DNA of 64,000 nt from Asticcacaulis sp. EMRT-3. Its GTDB lineage: Bacteria; Pseudomonadota; Alphaproteobacteria; Caulobacterales; Caulobacteraceae. The stretch is from the NCBI RefSeq assembly GCF_030027245.1, contig NZ_JASERT010000001.1, positions 517,001-581,000 of the forward strand, in the 5' to 3' direction. The notes beneath the pieces were generated by a model. That model was not told the DNA's origin, ran no database searches, and saw only the letters and a program-made list of their open reading frames with translations. The translations under genes were made by a program, and so were the position numbers. This document shows, in pieces, positions 9,306 through 18,149 of this stretch (positions are counted from its first letter, which is position 1; every line of letters begins with the position of its first letter).

Positions 9306-9788
9306 TCAGGCCACCCGTTCGGCCACGCCATTTTGGGCGCGCACTTCGAAGCGGTCTTGCGAAAAGCAGATGAATTGCCGCGACATCAGCGTATCGACCG
9401 ACATCCATTCGCCAAGCGCCATATCGGGCGTCAGGGTGAGGCGCAGGAAACCATTATAGGCATCGTCGGCGGCCACGACTTCGGCGTTTCGCTCGGTCAG
9501 CAATTCTGCCAGATGCAGGTCGGGCAGCCAGGCATCGAGCCAGCGCGTCGGGCTGGAGACGGCGGTGACACCGAACTCGGCGGCGATGGGCCGCCTAAGC
9601 GTCACGGTTTCGGGCAGCGGTTCGGGGATGCGCATCAAAACCCGGCCATTGCCCATGCCGTAATCGGTGGGGCCTGTGCCATCAAAGCGTGTCTGCGGCT
9701 TATCACCATGACCAATCCCCAAATCCCGATCCGGCCGTCTGTGGATAAGTCCGCGCTTAAGGCGGTTGGATGACGGTTTTGCGTGCAA
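9306..9788 (-). pseudogene. C-terminal remnant of a PhoD-like phosphatase/phosphodiesterase
   Basis: The reading frame carries IAAEFGVTAVSSP, then a spacer, then NGFLRLTLTPDMALGEW and MSVDTLMS. This order matches the C-terminal tail of PhoD-type alkaline phosphatases (EF-x-T-x-V-S/TSP ... G-Y/F-L-x-L-x-LTP ... W-x-x-VDT). The metallophosphatase core of about 350 residues that should precede it is missing: upstream lie only about 80 bases before a divergent gene. The open frame's first residues, up to GDKPQTRFDG, look mid-protein and no ribosome site is visible. I therefore read it as a truncated, probably dead gene. An independent small protein starting at an internal ATG (MGNGRVLMRI) cannot be excluded. 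Confidence 0.5.
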
Positions 9789-9865
9789 AACCTTAACGAG
9801 CCCGTCATGTTTTGCTTGGTGTTTGGTGTCGCATGGGCCAAAAAAGCCTGTAAACCGGAGGTTCC

Positions 9866-10834
9866 ATGTCCCAGCCGAAACTGTTGCTCACCCGTCCGTG
9901 GCCAGAAGGCGCGCAAAGCTGGTTACAGGCGCGTTTCGATGTCACCGTCCATCAGGGCGCAGGGCTCGATGCGGCGGGTCTGATTCAGGCTATGCGCGAT
10001 TATGACGCTCTGGGCGCGGCGGTGAATGACAAGCTGACCGCTGAGGTGTTCGCCGCGCCTGAGTTGCGCGCCCGTCTGGTGGCCAATTTTGGCGTCGGTT
10101 ATGAACATATCGATACCGAAGCCGCCACCAGGGCCGGGATTATCGTCACCAATACGCCGGATGTCCTGACCGAGGCCACGGCCGACATCGCTTTGATGCT
10201 GATGCTGATGGCGTCGCGCCGGGCGGGCGAGGCCGAACGCCAGTTACGTGCCGGTCAGTGGAAGGGCTGGGGTGCCAAGGCGCTGTTGGGGCAATCCCTG
10301 CAAGGCAAAACTTTGGGGCTGGTCGGCTTTGGCCGCATCGCTCAGGCAACGGCGCGCAAGGCCCGCGATGCCCTGGGGATGGAGATTATCTATTATGGCC
10401 GCCACCGCGCCGCGCCGGAGACTGAGGCCGCATTGGGGGCGCGCTTCGTCGCCGATCTCGATGCTTTGCTGGCCGAGGCCGATGTGGTGTCGCTGCATGT
10501 GCCGGGCGGGGCGGACACACACCACATGATCGATGCGGCGCGTCTGGTGCATATGAGGGCCTCGGCCATACTGATCAATACGGCGCGCGGGCCGGTGGTG
10601 GACGAGGCGGCCCTGGCGCGGGCGCTGACTGAGGGGCGCATCCGGGCGGCGGGGCTTGATGTTTATGAGCACGAGCCGGACGTGCATCCGGCGCTGCTTA
10701 AGCTGGAAAACGCCGTCCTGCTGCCGCATCTCGGCAGTGCCACGGTCGAGACGCGCGAAGCCATGGGGATGCGCGCCGCCGAAAACATCGCGCTCTATTT
10801 CGCAGGTAAGCCGGTGCGTGACCGTAGCGCCTGA
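9866..10834 (+). CDS. D-isomer 2-hydroxyacid dehydrogenase (glyoxylate/hydroxypyruvate reductase type)
   Basis: A 322-residue NAD(P)H-dependent oxidoreductase. The catalytic-domain start has LVANFGVGYEHID; the Rossmann motif is GLVGFGRIAQ (G154-A159). Catalytic residues are visible: Arg in NTARGPVVDE (R241), Glu in DVYEHEPDV (about 270) and His in LLPHLGSAT (H288). The order fits GyaR/GhrB-like glyoxylate reductases, cytosolic dimers. GGAGG at 9857-9861 precedes the ATG. Its last 40 bases overlap the end of a convergent membrane gene. Substrate specificity among glyoxylate, hydroxypyruvate and related 2-ketoacids is not decided. Confidence 0.9.
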   Translation: MSQPKLLLTRPWPEGAQSWLQARFDVTVHQGAGLDAAGLIQAMRDYDALGAAVNDKLTAEVFAAPELRARLVANFGVGYEHIDTEAATRAGIIVTNTPDVLTEATADIALMLMLMASRRAGEAERQLRAGQWKGWGAKALLGQSLQGKTLGLVGFGRIAQATARKARDALGMEIIYYGRHRAAPETEAALGARFVADLDALLAEADVVSLHVPGGADTHHMIDAARLVHMRASAILINTARGPVVDEAALARALTEGRIRAAGLDVYEHEPDVHPALLKLENAVLLPHLGSATVETREAMGMRAAENIALYFAGKPVRDRSA

Positions 10835-12027
10835 TCGGATCGCTGGCGGACTGACGGTGCCAGCCAGGCTGAGCGTGCGGCCAGACGCGCAGCGACGCAG
10901 ACTGTGATGGCGGCATAGGCCAGCACGCAGACCGGGGCACGGGGCAGGCCTGGAACCTCGAAGATATTGAGCGCCAGGGCGAAGATCAGCACGCCTGCAA
11001 AGGCCCAGCTTACCGCCGTGAAAAAGCGTTCGCCCAGCGGCTTGGCCATCATCACCACCAGCGCCATGAAGGGGGCCAGCGCCAGCATGTCGTAATCCAT
11101 CAGGCGCGGATTGAGCAATTGCGCCACGCCCAGTCCGATGATGATCCGGCCAAGATGATCATGGCTTCGGCTCTCGGCCAGACACAGCCCGGCCAGACAG
11201 ATCACCGCCATATAGAGGGCCAGTCCCGTCAGAGTAAGCCAGCCATAGGGCGACAGACCGAGCCACGAAGCCCAGGCGAAATAACCAATGCCCGGTTGCT
11301 GCGCCATCACCACAGTACCCAGAGTCTGATGCCAGTTGGCGCTCAGCGAACCGGCGGTCAGCATCTCGGCGGCGACGGCGGCAAGGCCGAGAGTGGATGC
11401 GCCAAACGTGGCGAAGATGCGGGCGCGCCAGGGCCGGTTATCCAGAGCCAGCACGATCAGATAGGTCAGCATGACCGGCTTGACGAGCGCGGCCAGAATG
11501 ACGGCGGCCACAAAGGGCCAGCGCGCGCGCTTCAGATTGAGAGCGGCGGCAATGATCATGGCGTGCAGAATGAAGCCGATATTGCCGCAGACCAGCGCGC
11601 TGCCCGCCATAGCCGAAAAACTCATCAGGCGCAGCCGCCAAGGGCTTCCCGCCAGCGGCATGATCAGGGCATACCACAGCAGAAAGGCCAGGGCGGGCAA
11701 CAGGGCGATCAGCCAGAGCCAGCGCGATTGTATCAGGCCGATGCCCGCCAGAGGCGCGAACAGCTTCGCCACCTGCGGCGCATAGACATAGACGGCGGGG
11801 CGTAAGGCTGTGCAGACCGGGTGCAGGTCGTAGGGGCTTAAACCCCGCCGCACATGGTCGGCACCGCAGATCAGGGCGTCGAAATCATTGAGCCACCAGC
11901 CGTGTTTGATGATCCGGCTGACCAGATTGCCGAGCGCCGGAAACAGACACAACAGGTAAAAGACGACGCGCCCCCACGGGCGCAGGCTGTGGCCTTCGAT
12001 AAAGGCAACGGCGTCGCTTTTGATCAT
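10795..12027 (-). CDS. GT87-like membrane glycosyltransferase (second of pair)
   Basis: A polytopic membrane protein of about 410 residues with some ten hydrophobic segments. GWWLNDFDALICGADHVRRG early on places acidic residues in the first periplasmic loop, as in GT-C transferases of the GT87 (DUF2029) family, which use polyprenyl-phosphate sugars. Other visible parts are PYDLHPVC, YAPQVAKLFAPL and VKPVMLTYLIVLAL. The ATG at 12027 overlaps the upstream paralogue's stop (ATGA); longer upstream reading is shadow of that gene. The two proteins align through the VKPV(M/F)LTYL segment and overall layout, so they arose by tandem duplication. The acceptor is unknown. Confidence 0.7.
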   Translation of the reverse strand: MIKSDAVAFIEGHSLRPWGRVVFYLLCLFPALGNLVSRIIKHGWWLNDFDALICGADHVRRGLSPYDLHPVCTALRPAVYVYAPQVAKLFAPLAGIGLIQSRWLWLIALLPALAFLLWYALIMPLAGSPWRLRLMSFSAMAGSALVCGNIGFILHAMIIAAALNLKRARWPFVAAVILAALVKPVMLTYLIVLALDNRPWRARIFATFGASTLGLAAVAAEMLTAGSLSANWHQTLGTVVMAQQPGIGYFAWASWLGLSPYGWLTLTGLALYMAVICLAGLCLAESRSHDHLGRIIIGLGVAQLLNPRLMDYDMLALAPFMALVVMMAKPLGERFFTAVSWAFAGVLIFALALNIFEVPGLPRAPVCVLAYAAITVCVAARLAARSAWLAPSVRQRSDQALRSRTGLPAK

Positions 12028-13244
12028 GCCGCCAGTCCATCGGATACCGGTTTGAAAGTGCGCAGGGCCAGACGCGCCGACGCCCACAGCAGGTAAAGCG
12101 CAAAACCCAGAACAGCCAGAGGCGTGGTGATGCCGGCCACCGTTGTCAGGCCGCCGATCAGGCACAGGACGCACAGGCCAAGGATGATAGCCGGGCCGCG
12201 CGGGGTCAGGCCTGCCGAGGCGGCCCGCCCGGCAATGATGATCAGACCGGGGCCGAGCAGGAACATATCCTGGCTCATCAGGCGCGGAATCAGCAGGACG
12301 GCCAGGCTGAAACCGAACCACAGGCGCTCATGGCGCGTCAGTTTCAGCGCTTCGGCCAGGGCCAGCCCACCCGCCGACAGAAGTGCGGCATAGATAAGAT
12401 AGCCCGCCTTGGCGGTCATGGATGAAGGCGACAGCCCCGCCATCTGGAACCAGCCGAACCAGCCCGCACCGGGGGTCTGGTCATAAACGAAGTGCGACAA
12501 CAGAGTGTACCACTGCCGGGCCAGTTCGCCGCCCGACAGGCTGAAGATCAGCATGGGCGCCAACCCGCACACTATGGCGACGGCGATCATGATCAGCCGC
12601 CTGCGCCATGTCAGTTGAGCCAGCAGGATGACCGCCAGATAGGTCAGGAAAACCGGCTTGACCCAGGCGGCGATGACTACCGCGGCCACGAACAACCAGG
12701 GCAGGCTTTCCAGGCTCAAGGCGGCCAGCAGAACCGCGCCGTGCAGGATGACGGCGATATTGCCCCACATGAAGGCGCTGCCGCTGAGAAAGCTCAGAAA
12801 CGGCAACTGACCGCGCGTTCCGGGCAGGGGGGAGAGACGCAGGGGCATGACGGTCAGGGCCGCCGCCGCCATCAGATATACCAACAGGTAGATAACGAAA
12901 AAACCATGCTCGCCGCACAGGCTCTGGAGGAAAGCGGCGAGGCGCGCCACGGCGGGCAGGTAAACAAAACTCGAAGCGTGCATCCCAGAACAACTTAAAT
13001 TTCGCGCATAGATGGGCGCACCTGCCAGCATCTTCTGACCGGCGCAGGCCACGGCCTGATAATCGCCGAACCACAGTTTTGAATGGTGCAGCTTGGCGAT
13101 CAGGCCCAGAACAGGCGGCAGGGCGAACAGCCAGCCAGCGGAAACGGGCAGGGCGGGGCGTTGCGGGCTGGGTCTGGATCCGAATTTTAACATTGTGTTC
13201 TGTAAGTGAAGCAGATAATGAGCGGCGTTTGTCTTGCCGTTCAT
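12024..13244 (-). CDS. GT87-like membrane glycosyltransferase (first of pair)
   Basis: A 406-residue multi-spanning protein, paralogous to the next gene. LWFGDYQAVACAGQKMLAG after the first membrane segment matches the FDAL...ADHV loop of its partner, and AAWVKPVFLTYLAVILLAQ matches AALVKPVMLTYL. GT-C fold transferases of this kind take sugars from polyprenyl phosphate on the periplasmic side. The start could be 13244 or ATG at 13193 (MLKFGSRPS); neither has a convincing ribosome site. It diverges from the DPM1-GtrA fusion gene 250 bases away, whose product could make the lipid-linked donor. Confidence 0.7.
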   Translation of the reverse strand: MNGKTNAAHYLLHLQNTMLKFGSRPSPQRPALPVSAGWLFALPPVLGLIAKLHHSKLWFGDYQAVACAGQKMLAGAPIYARNLSCSGMHASSFVYLPAVARLAAFLQSLCGEHGFFVIYLLVYLMAAAALTVMPLRLSPLPGTRGQLPFLSFLSGSAFMWGNIAVILHGAVLLAALSLESLPWLFVAAVVIAAWVKPVFLTYLAVILLAQLTWRRRLIMIAVAIVCGLAPMLIFSLSGGELARQWYTLLSHFVYDQTPGAGWFGWFQMAGLSPSSMTAKAGYLIYAALLSAGGLALAEALKLTRHERLWFGFSLAVLLIPRLMSQDMFLLGPGLIIIAGRAASAGLTPRGPAIILGLCVLCLIGGLTTVAGITTPLAVLGFALYLLWASARLALRTFKPVSDGLAA

Positions 13245-13495
13245 TGGCGCTTAGCGGTGTGCGAAGACTGTTTTTTGACCGTCTTGTTTCAGTTCTGATA
13301 CTATCGCTTTCAGGTCTGATGCTATCGCGGGTGGATCGATCACAGATTTGCCACGGTTTGGTCTTTTAAGCGGGCAGCGGAGATGAGGGTAATATCGTGC
13401 TTGCCCGTCTGACGGGTTTGGTTGTTTTTTGATAGACTGTATTTGTCTGGTTTGACAAGTCAGGGTTGACGATTTTGTCTGGGGAGTCTGATTTT

Positions 13496-14671
13496 TTGGC
13501 CGATACCGAACGCGATTCCGGCGCTGCCGTATCCACTATGATTCCCGATCTCAGCCTCGTCATCTGCACGCTGAACGAAGGCACGGCCATCCGCTCCGTC
13601 ATCAATGAGATTTGTGACGCGCTGGACGGCATCCGCCATGAGATCATCGTGGTGGACGATAATTCCTCGGATAATACCGGCAGCGAAGTGCTTGATGTGG
13701 CGAAGCTGCGTCCCAATGTGCGCCTGCATGTACGTGTCGGTGAGCGCGGCCTGTCATCGGCGGCCATCAAGGGCTGGGACATAGCCCACGGCCGCTATCT
13801 CGGTGTGATGGACGGCGACGGCCAGCACGACCCCAGGGCCATCCGCCAGATGGCCGACATGATCATGGCGGGAAATACCGATCTGGTCTGCGTGTCACGC
13901 TATCTCGGCCAGACCGAGACGGGGCTGTCGGGCCTGCGCGACATTGGCTCGAAAGTGGCCACCGCCGCCACCGGTCTGGTGCTGAAAGTGCCCTTGTCCG
14001 ATCCGATGAGCGGCTGTTTTTTGATGACGCGCGACTATTACCAGTCGGCGCGGCCCAAACTGACCGGCATTGGTTTCAAGATATTGCTCGACATAGCCGC
14101 CTCGGCACCGAAAAAGCCACGCTTCGGCGAGGTCAAGGCGGCCTTGCGCGAACGTCAGGGCGGGCAATCGAAGCTCGATCTGCGCGTGGTGGCCGATCTG
14201 GGCGCTTTGCTGATCGAAAAGGCGACGGGCGGGCTTTTGCCGGCGCGTTTCGTGCTGTTCGCAGGCGTCGGCGTGACCGGTGTTGTCGTCTATGCCGTCG
14301 TGCTGATTGCTTTTCATCTGCTGTTGCGCGGCGAGCATCAGGCGCTCTATCGTTATCAATACCGCTATGACGACACGATCAGCTACAGTATGGCCATCTG
14401 GCTGTCGATGACATGGAATTTTTTCATCAATAACTGGCTGACCTTCCGCGACAAACGGCTCAAGGGTTGGGCCATCCTGCGCGCCCTGCTGGGCTTTTAC
14501 GTCGCCTGTTCGATCGGTGCCGTGCTCAGCCTGGTGCTTTCACTGTTTATGAAGGAACACCTGCATATCCACTGGCTGGTGGCCGGGATCAGCGCTGCCC
14601 TGCTCAGTTCGGTGTGGAACTACTGGGGCGCGCGCATGTTATCGTGGCGCGACAAGAAGCCCGCCAAATAA
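13496..14671 (+). CDS. Polyprenyl-phosphate glycosyltransferase fused to GtrA domain
   Basis: The N-terminal half (to about residue 235) is a GT2 enzyme of the dolichol-phosphate mannosyltransferase group: LSLVICTLNEG, IIVVDDNSSDNT, VMDGDGQHDP (DxD) and DPMSGCFLMTRDYY. The C-terminal half is a GtrA-like membrane domain with four hydrophobic segments and FINNWLTFRD. Such fusions load a sugar on undecaprenyl phosphate and help flip it. TTG at 13496 follows GGGGAG (13481-13486) at 9 bases; an in-frame TTG at 13466 and ATG at 13538 are alternatives. It is divergent from two GT87-like transferases that could use its product. Confidence 0.88.
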   Translation: MADTERDSGAAVSTMIPDLSLVICTLNEGTAIRSVINEICDALDGIRHEIIVVDDNSSDNTGSEVLDVAKLRPNVRLHVRVGERGLSSAAIKGWDIAHGRYLGVMDGDGQHDPRAIRQMADMIMAGNTDLVCVSRYLGQTETGLSGLRDIGSKVATAATGLVLKVPLSDPMSGCFLMTRDYYQSARPKLTGIGFKILLDIAASAPKKPRFGEVKAALRERQGGQSKLDLRVVADLGALLIEKATGGLLPARFVLFAGVGVTGVVVYAVVLIAFHLLLRGEHQALYRYQYRYDDTISYSMAIWLSMTWNFFINNWLTFRDKRLKGWAILRALLGFYVACSIGAVLSLVLSLFMKEHLHIHWLVAGISAALLSSVWNYWGARMLSWRDKKPAK

Positions 14672-14684
14672 GGGATCAACAGGA

Positions 14685-14710
14685 AAGGCCCCGGCTCAAA
14701 CCGGGGCCTT
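14685..14710. terminator. Bidirectional intrinsic terminator
   Basis: AAGGCCCCGG (14685-14694) and CCGGGGCCTT (14701-14710) form a perfect 10-bp GC-rich hairpin with a 6-base loop, placed between two convergent genes that end at 14671 and 14715. Confidence 0.8.
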
Positions 14711-14714
14711 CATC

Positions 14715-15188
14715 TTACCAGCGATCATGACGCTCATGATGGTAATGGTGACGGTAATCGCGGCGATCATAACGGTCATAACCGTCGCGGCGATCATAAT
14801 AGCCATAGGCGGGCGCCACATAGACACGTTCGCGGACATAGGGGCGGGGCTCGACATAGACGCGGCTGTAGCCGTAGCCGCCGCGATAACCGTTGTCGTA
14901 ATAGCCGGTATCGCGGTAGCCGTCATAATAGCAGTCGGTATTGTCGCGCGCGATCGACGAGCCAACAACGGCCCCCAGCACGGCGCCAGCTGCGGTGCCT
15001 GCGCCACGGCTGTGGCGGCCCGATACGCCGTTACCGATGGCGGCTCCGGCGACAGCGCCGAGAATAGCGCCGTTAGTGCCGTTTTCGCTGCGGCGGTAGC
15101 AATCGGCGGACGCCACGCCCGGCAGGGCCACGGCAATGGTGGCGGCGGTCAGGGCGGAGGCGATCAAGGTCTTGTGCAGAATCTTCAT
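14715..15188 (-). CDS. Secreted glycine-zipper protein, 17-kDa surface-antigen type
   Basis: An exported protein of 157 residues. The signal peptide MKILHKTLIASALTAATIAV-like start ends near VASADC; GAILGAVAGAAIGNGVSG and GAGTAAGAVLGAVVGSSIA form the Gly-zipper 2TM hairpin seen in Rickettsia 17-kDa-type proteins and SlyB. The C-terminal third is rich in Tyr, Arg, Asp and His (YYDGYRDTGYYDNGYRGG). A Cys follows the likely signal cleavage site but the lipobox is poor. AAGGAG lies 7-8 bases before the ATG at 15188. A longer start at 15302 was rejected. The role is probably envelope-associated; no enzymatic motif is seen. Confidence 0.8.
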   Translation of the reverse strand: MKILHKTLIASALTAATIAVALPGVASADCYRRSENGTNGAILGAVAGAAIGNGVSGRHSRGAGTAAGAVLGAVVGSSIARDNTDCYYDGYRDTGYYDNGYRGGYGYSRVYVEPRPYVRERVYVAPAYGYYDRRDGYDRYDRRDYRHHYHHERHDRW

Positions 15189-15365
15189 GGTTGTGTCTCC
15201 TTCTCGTGCGGCCACGAAGCACCTCCGAAGCCGATCATGAAGCCAGTATAGACGGGCGAACATGAACGGCATTTGAGCGCTGCGTTCATCTTCGTTCATC
15301 ATAATTTTACGTCCGCAGACCTCTGTTCACGATGCCGATAGCCGCTCGTGTTGCAAGGCGCGGAT

Positions 15366-15393
15366 AAAAAAACCGCCCCTTGCGAGGGCGGTG
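15366..15393 (-). terminator. Intrinsic terminator of the Tyr/Asp-rich secreted protein gene
   Basis: On the minus strand ACCGCCC and GGGCGGT form a 7-bp GC stem followed by a run of seven T residues, 30 bases after the stop codon of the gene ending at 15425. This is a textbook intrinsic terminator. Confidence 0.85.
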
Positions 15394-15424
15394 AAGTCTT
15401 CCGGGGGAGGAGGGGAGAAAAGGG

Positions 15425-16021
15425 TTACCAGTCGAAGCGGCTGCGGCCAAAATCGCTGCGGCTGATCGACCGAGAATGGTAATAGGCGCGCGGCGAATAG
15501 CTGTTGGTGGGCGTATAGTCGCGCTGGCGTTCGTCGAGCCGACGATAGGCACGGTTGTAAGAGCCATAGCCGTAGCCATAGGATCGGCAACCGCAGCCAT
15601 AACCATCATAATACCAGCGTGCACGCGACACAGGGCGGGTATGCACAATGCCATCTCGGTAGCCTGATTGCTCGCGGTCGCGGTGATCCTGTGGTGGTGA
15701 TCCGTCCCAGCGGTAATATTCGTCGCTCACATAATCATAGCCGAGATAGCGCCCGGCATAGGGCACGCCGCTGTCATCCTGACTGTCGCCTGCATAGGCA
15801 TAGGCGTCGTCATCGTGGCTGCGTTCATAGGCATTGGGGGGATCGCGGTGATCAGAGGTTTGGTCGGAATAGCCATCATGGTCGTAACCCCGATCATAGC
15901 CATTATCGCTGTAGCCGTCATGATCATAGGCTTGATCGTAACCCCCAGCCAGAACCGTAGCCGGTATCATGGCCGCGCACAGCAGGATAGCCAATGATGA
16001 GCAGCGAGAGAAACGCGGCAT
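15425..16021 (-). CDS. Secreted Tyr/Asp/Arg-rich repeat protein of unknown function
   Basis: I do not recognise the family. The first 25 residues (CSSLAILLCAAMIPATVLAGG) form a clear signal peptide. The mature part begins with two imperfect copies of GYDRGYDHDGYSD-like sequence (residues about 30-55) and stays rich in Tyr, Asp, Ser and Arg, ending with YYHSRSISRSDFGRSRFDW. One CGCRSYGYGYGSY segment has paired Cys. Such sequences are usually disordered and extracellular or periplasmic. The neighbouring secreted glycine-zipper protein has a similar Tyr/Asp/Arg-rich tail, so the two may share a location. A strong terminator follows. Confidence 0.7.
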   Translation of the reverse strand: MPRFSRCSSLAILLCAAMIPATVLAGGYDQAYDHDGYSDNGYDRGYDHDGYSDQTSDHRDPPNAYERSHDDDAYAYAGDSQDDSGVPYAGRYLGYDYVSDEYYRWDGSPPQDHRDREQSGYRDGIVHTRPVSRARWYYDGYGCGCRSYGYGYGSYNRAYRRLDERQRDYTPTNSYSPRAYYHSRSISRSDFGRSRFDW

Positions 16022-16179
16022 GACGATGACCCCTCAGATGATAGTTCCATAGTCGCGGAAAAGATGAAAACTGTAAATATGCAATTTAGTCCGCTTTGTA
16101 AGGAAGGCGTAAGGGTAAATCCTCCTGCCGTTTCGGGCTTTGGTTGCGGATTGATGCGCCATGCTTTAAGCGGGCGCAC

Positions 16180-17421
16180 ATGGATAACAGCTTCGATCTC
16201 GATATTACGCGCATGGGCTTTCAGGGCGACGGCCTGAGTGCCGACGGTCAGGCCGTGGCGCTCAGCCTGCCGGGCGAGCGCGTCCGGGTCAGTCGCGGCA
16301 AGGAAAGGCTTGAACTGGAGGCGGTTTTGAGCGCCAGCCCTGAGCGCGTCACGCCGCCCTGTTCGCATTTCAGCGCCTGCGGCGGCTGCGCCCTCCAGCA
16401 CTGGCAGATGGATGCCTATAGCGCCTGGAAGCGCGAAGCGGTGGTGACCCAGTTGCGCCGCGCCGGTATCGACGCCGAGGTGACGCCGATCCTGACCACG
16501 CCTGTAGCCACACGCCGCCGCGTGGGCCTGCACGCCCGCAAGCGCGGCAAGGCGGTTGAGTTGGGTTTCAAGGCGCGCCGCTCGTGGAATCTGGTGCCGA
16601 TCGATACCTGCACCATCGCCGTGCCGTCGATCGTCAGCGCCATGCCGGTTTTACGCGAACTGGCCCTGCCTTTGTTCGAACATCCGAAATCCGCGCCCAT
16701 CTTGCATGTTACAGCGTCGCTGACGGGACTCGACATCGATATTTCCGGCGTCGAGCGCAGCAAGAGCGGCGGCTTGTCGGCGGATGCACGGATGCAGATC
16801 GCCATGATCGCCGGTGAGGCCGATTTCGCCCGCGTGACGATGGGCGACGACATCCTCTATCAGGCGCGCACCCCGGCCGTCGCCTTTGGCCGGGCACGAG
16901 TCGGCCTGCCGATGGGCTCGTTTTTGCAGGCCAGCGCGCCCGCCGAGGCCGAAATGGCGCGGCTGGTGGGGGCGGCAGTGGCGGGCGCCAGGCGCGTGGC
17001 CGATCTGTTTTGCGGCGCCGGGGCCTTTACCTTCCCGCTGGCCGAACAGGCGAATGTCTGGGCTGCCGATGGTTCGGCCCCCGCCATTGCGGCGCTGAAA
17101 AGCGGCATGGCCAGCGCGCCGGGCCTGAAAACCATCACTGCCGAGGTGCGCGACCTGTTTCGCCGCCCCTTGCTGGCCGAGGAGATGAAGGGGCTGGACG
17201 CGGTGGTGTTCGATCCGCCGCGCGCCGGAGCCGAGGCGCAGAGCCGCGAAATTGCCCGTTCCGCGCTCAGTCGCGCCGTGGCGGTGAGCTGCAACCCCAT
17301 CACCTTTGTCAGGGACGCGAAAATCCTGATCGAGGCCGGTTTTTCGCTGGACAGGGTGACGCCCATCGATCAGTTCTTGTGGTCGGCCCATGTCGAACTG
17401 GTCGCCGTCTTCTCGCGTTAG
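16180..17421 (+). CDS. Class I SAM-dependent RNA (uracil-5) methyltransferase, RlmD/RumA family
   Basis: A 413-residue 23S rRNA/tRNA m5U methyltransferase. A short TRAM-like N-terminal domain is followed by the iron-sulfur motif PCSHFSACGGCALQHW (C-x5-C-x2-C), with a fourth Cys in IDTCTIA. The SAM-binding motif is VADLFCGAGAFTFPLA; VFDPPRAGA and the nucleophile Cys in AVSCNPITF complete the catalytic set. ATG at 16180 gives MDNSFDLDITRMG, where TRAM begins; an upstream TTG adds 12 residues and is less likely. Whether it modifies U747, U1939 or both cannot be told. A GT2 gene follows after 16 bases. Confidence 0.92.
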   Translation: MDNSFDLDITRMGFQGDGLSADGQAVALSLPGERVRVSRGKERLELEAVLSASPERVTPPCSHFSACGGCALQHWQMDAYSAWKREAVVTQLRRAGIDAEVTPILTTPVATRRRVGLHARKRGKAVELGFKARRSWNLVPIDTCTIAVPSIVSAMPVLRELALPLFEHPKSAPILHVTASLTGLDIDISGVERSKSGGLSADARMQIAMIAGEADFARVTMGDDILYQARTPAVAFGRARVGLPMGSFLQASAPAEAEMARLVGAAVAGARRVADLFCGAGAFTFPLAEQANVWAADGSAPAIAALKSGMASAPGLKTITAEVRDLFRRPLLAEEMKGLDAVVFDPPRAGAEAQSREIARSALSRAVAVSCNPITFVRDAKILIEAGFSLDRVTPIDQFLWSAHVELVAVFSR

Positions 17422-17437
17422 ATAAGGCTCTTTTCCT

Positions 17438-18115
17438 GTGATTTCCGTCATCATGCCTACCCTGAATGCCGAAGACACGCTGGCGCGCAGCCTGTCGGCC
17501 CTCGTGCCGGGTGTCGTGGAGGGGCTGATCAAGGAGGTGGTGGTGGTCGATGGCGGTTCCGACGACGCCACGCTGGAAATCGCCGATTCGACCGGCTGCA
17601 CCATTATTCATGGCGATGCCGAACGCGGCCTGCAATTATGGCAGGGCTGCCGGGCGGCGCGCGGCGACTGGCTTTTGATCCTGCATCCCGATTCACAACT
17701 CGGCGATGGCTGGATGGATCAGGTGCAGGCCCATATCCGCAACTATCCGTTACAGGCCGGTTATTTCCATCTCAAATTCGATGATCCGTCATGGCTGACC
17801 GCCTTCTGGGGTGAGATTCTGGCGCTGCGGGCGCGCTGGCTGGCCATGCCGAGCGGCGATCACGGCCTGCTTCTGTCACGCGCCCTCTATGACTGTGCGG
17901 GCGGCTATAAGGATCAGGTGGCGTTCGAGGATGTGGCCCTGTCGATGGCGCTGGGGCGGGCGAGATTACGACCGATGGCAGCGGCACTGACCACCAGCGC
18001 GGCGCGTTTCCATGCCCGTGGCTGGGCTTTCGGCACGCTGGGCCGCGCCTTTCGCTTTCTGCTGTACCTGCTGGGCGTGCCGCCCAGGCCGCCGGTGCAT
18101 AAGCCGCTGGGTTAG
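17438..18115 (+). CDS. Glycosyltransferase family 2 protein
   Basis: A 225-residue soluble GT-A fold transferase. It starts ISVIMPTLNAEDTL, then KEVVVVDGGSDDATLEIA and GDWLLILHPDSQLGDGW (the DxD position appears as HPDS), matching the compact group annotated TIGR04283-like, often linked to carotenoid or lipid glycosylation. The conserved GDHGLLLSRALYDCAGGY is present. The start is GTG at 17438, 16 bases after the RNA methyltransferase, so they are probably cotranscribed. The substrate is unknown. Confidence 0.82.
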   Translation: MISVIMPTLNAEDTLARSLSALVPGVVEGLIKEVVVVDGGSDDATLEIADSTGCTIIHGDAERGLQLWQGCRAARGDWLLILHPDSQLGDGWMDQVQAHIRNYPLQAGYFHLKFDDPSWLTAFWGEILALRARWLAMPSGDHGLLLSRALYDCAGGYKDQVAFEDVALSMALGRARLRPMAAALTTSAARFHARGWAFGTLGRAFRFLLYLLGVPPRPPVHKPLG

Positions 18116-18149
18116 AGGTCGTTTCCCTCAACCCAATTGACGCGGATTT

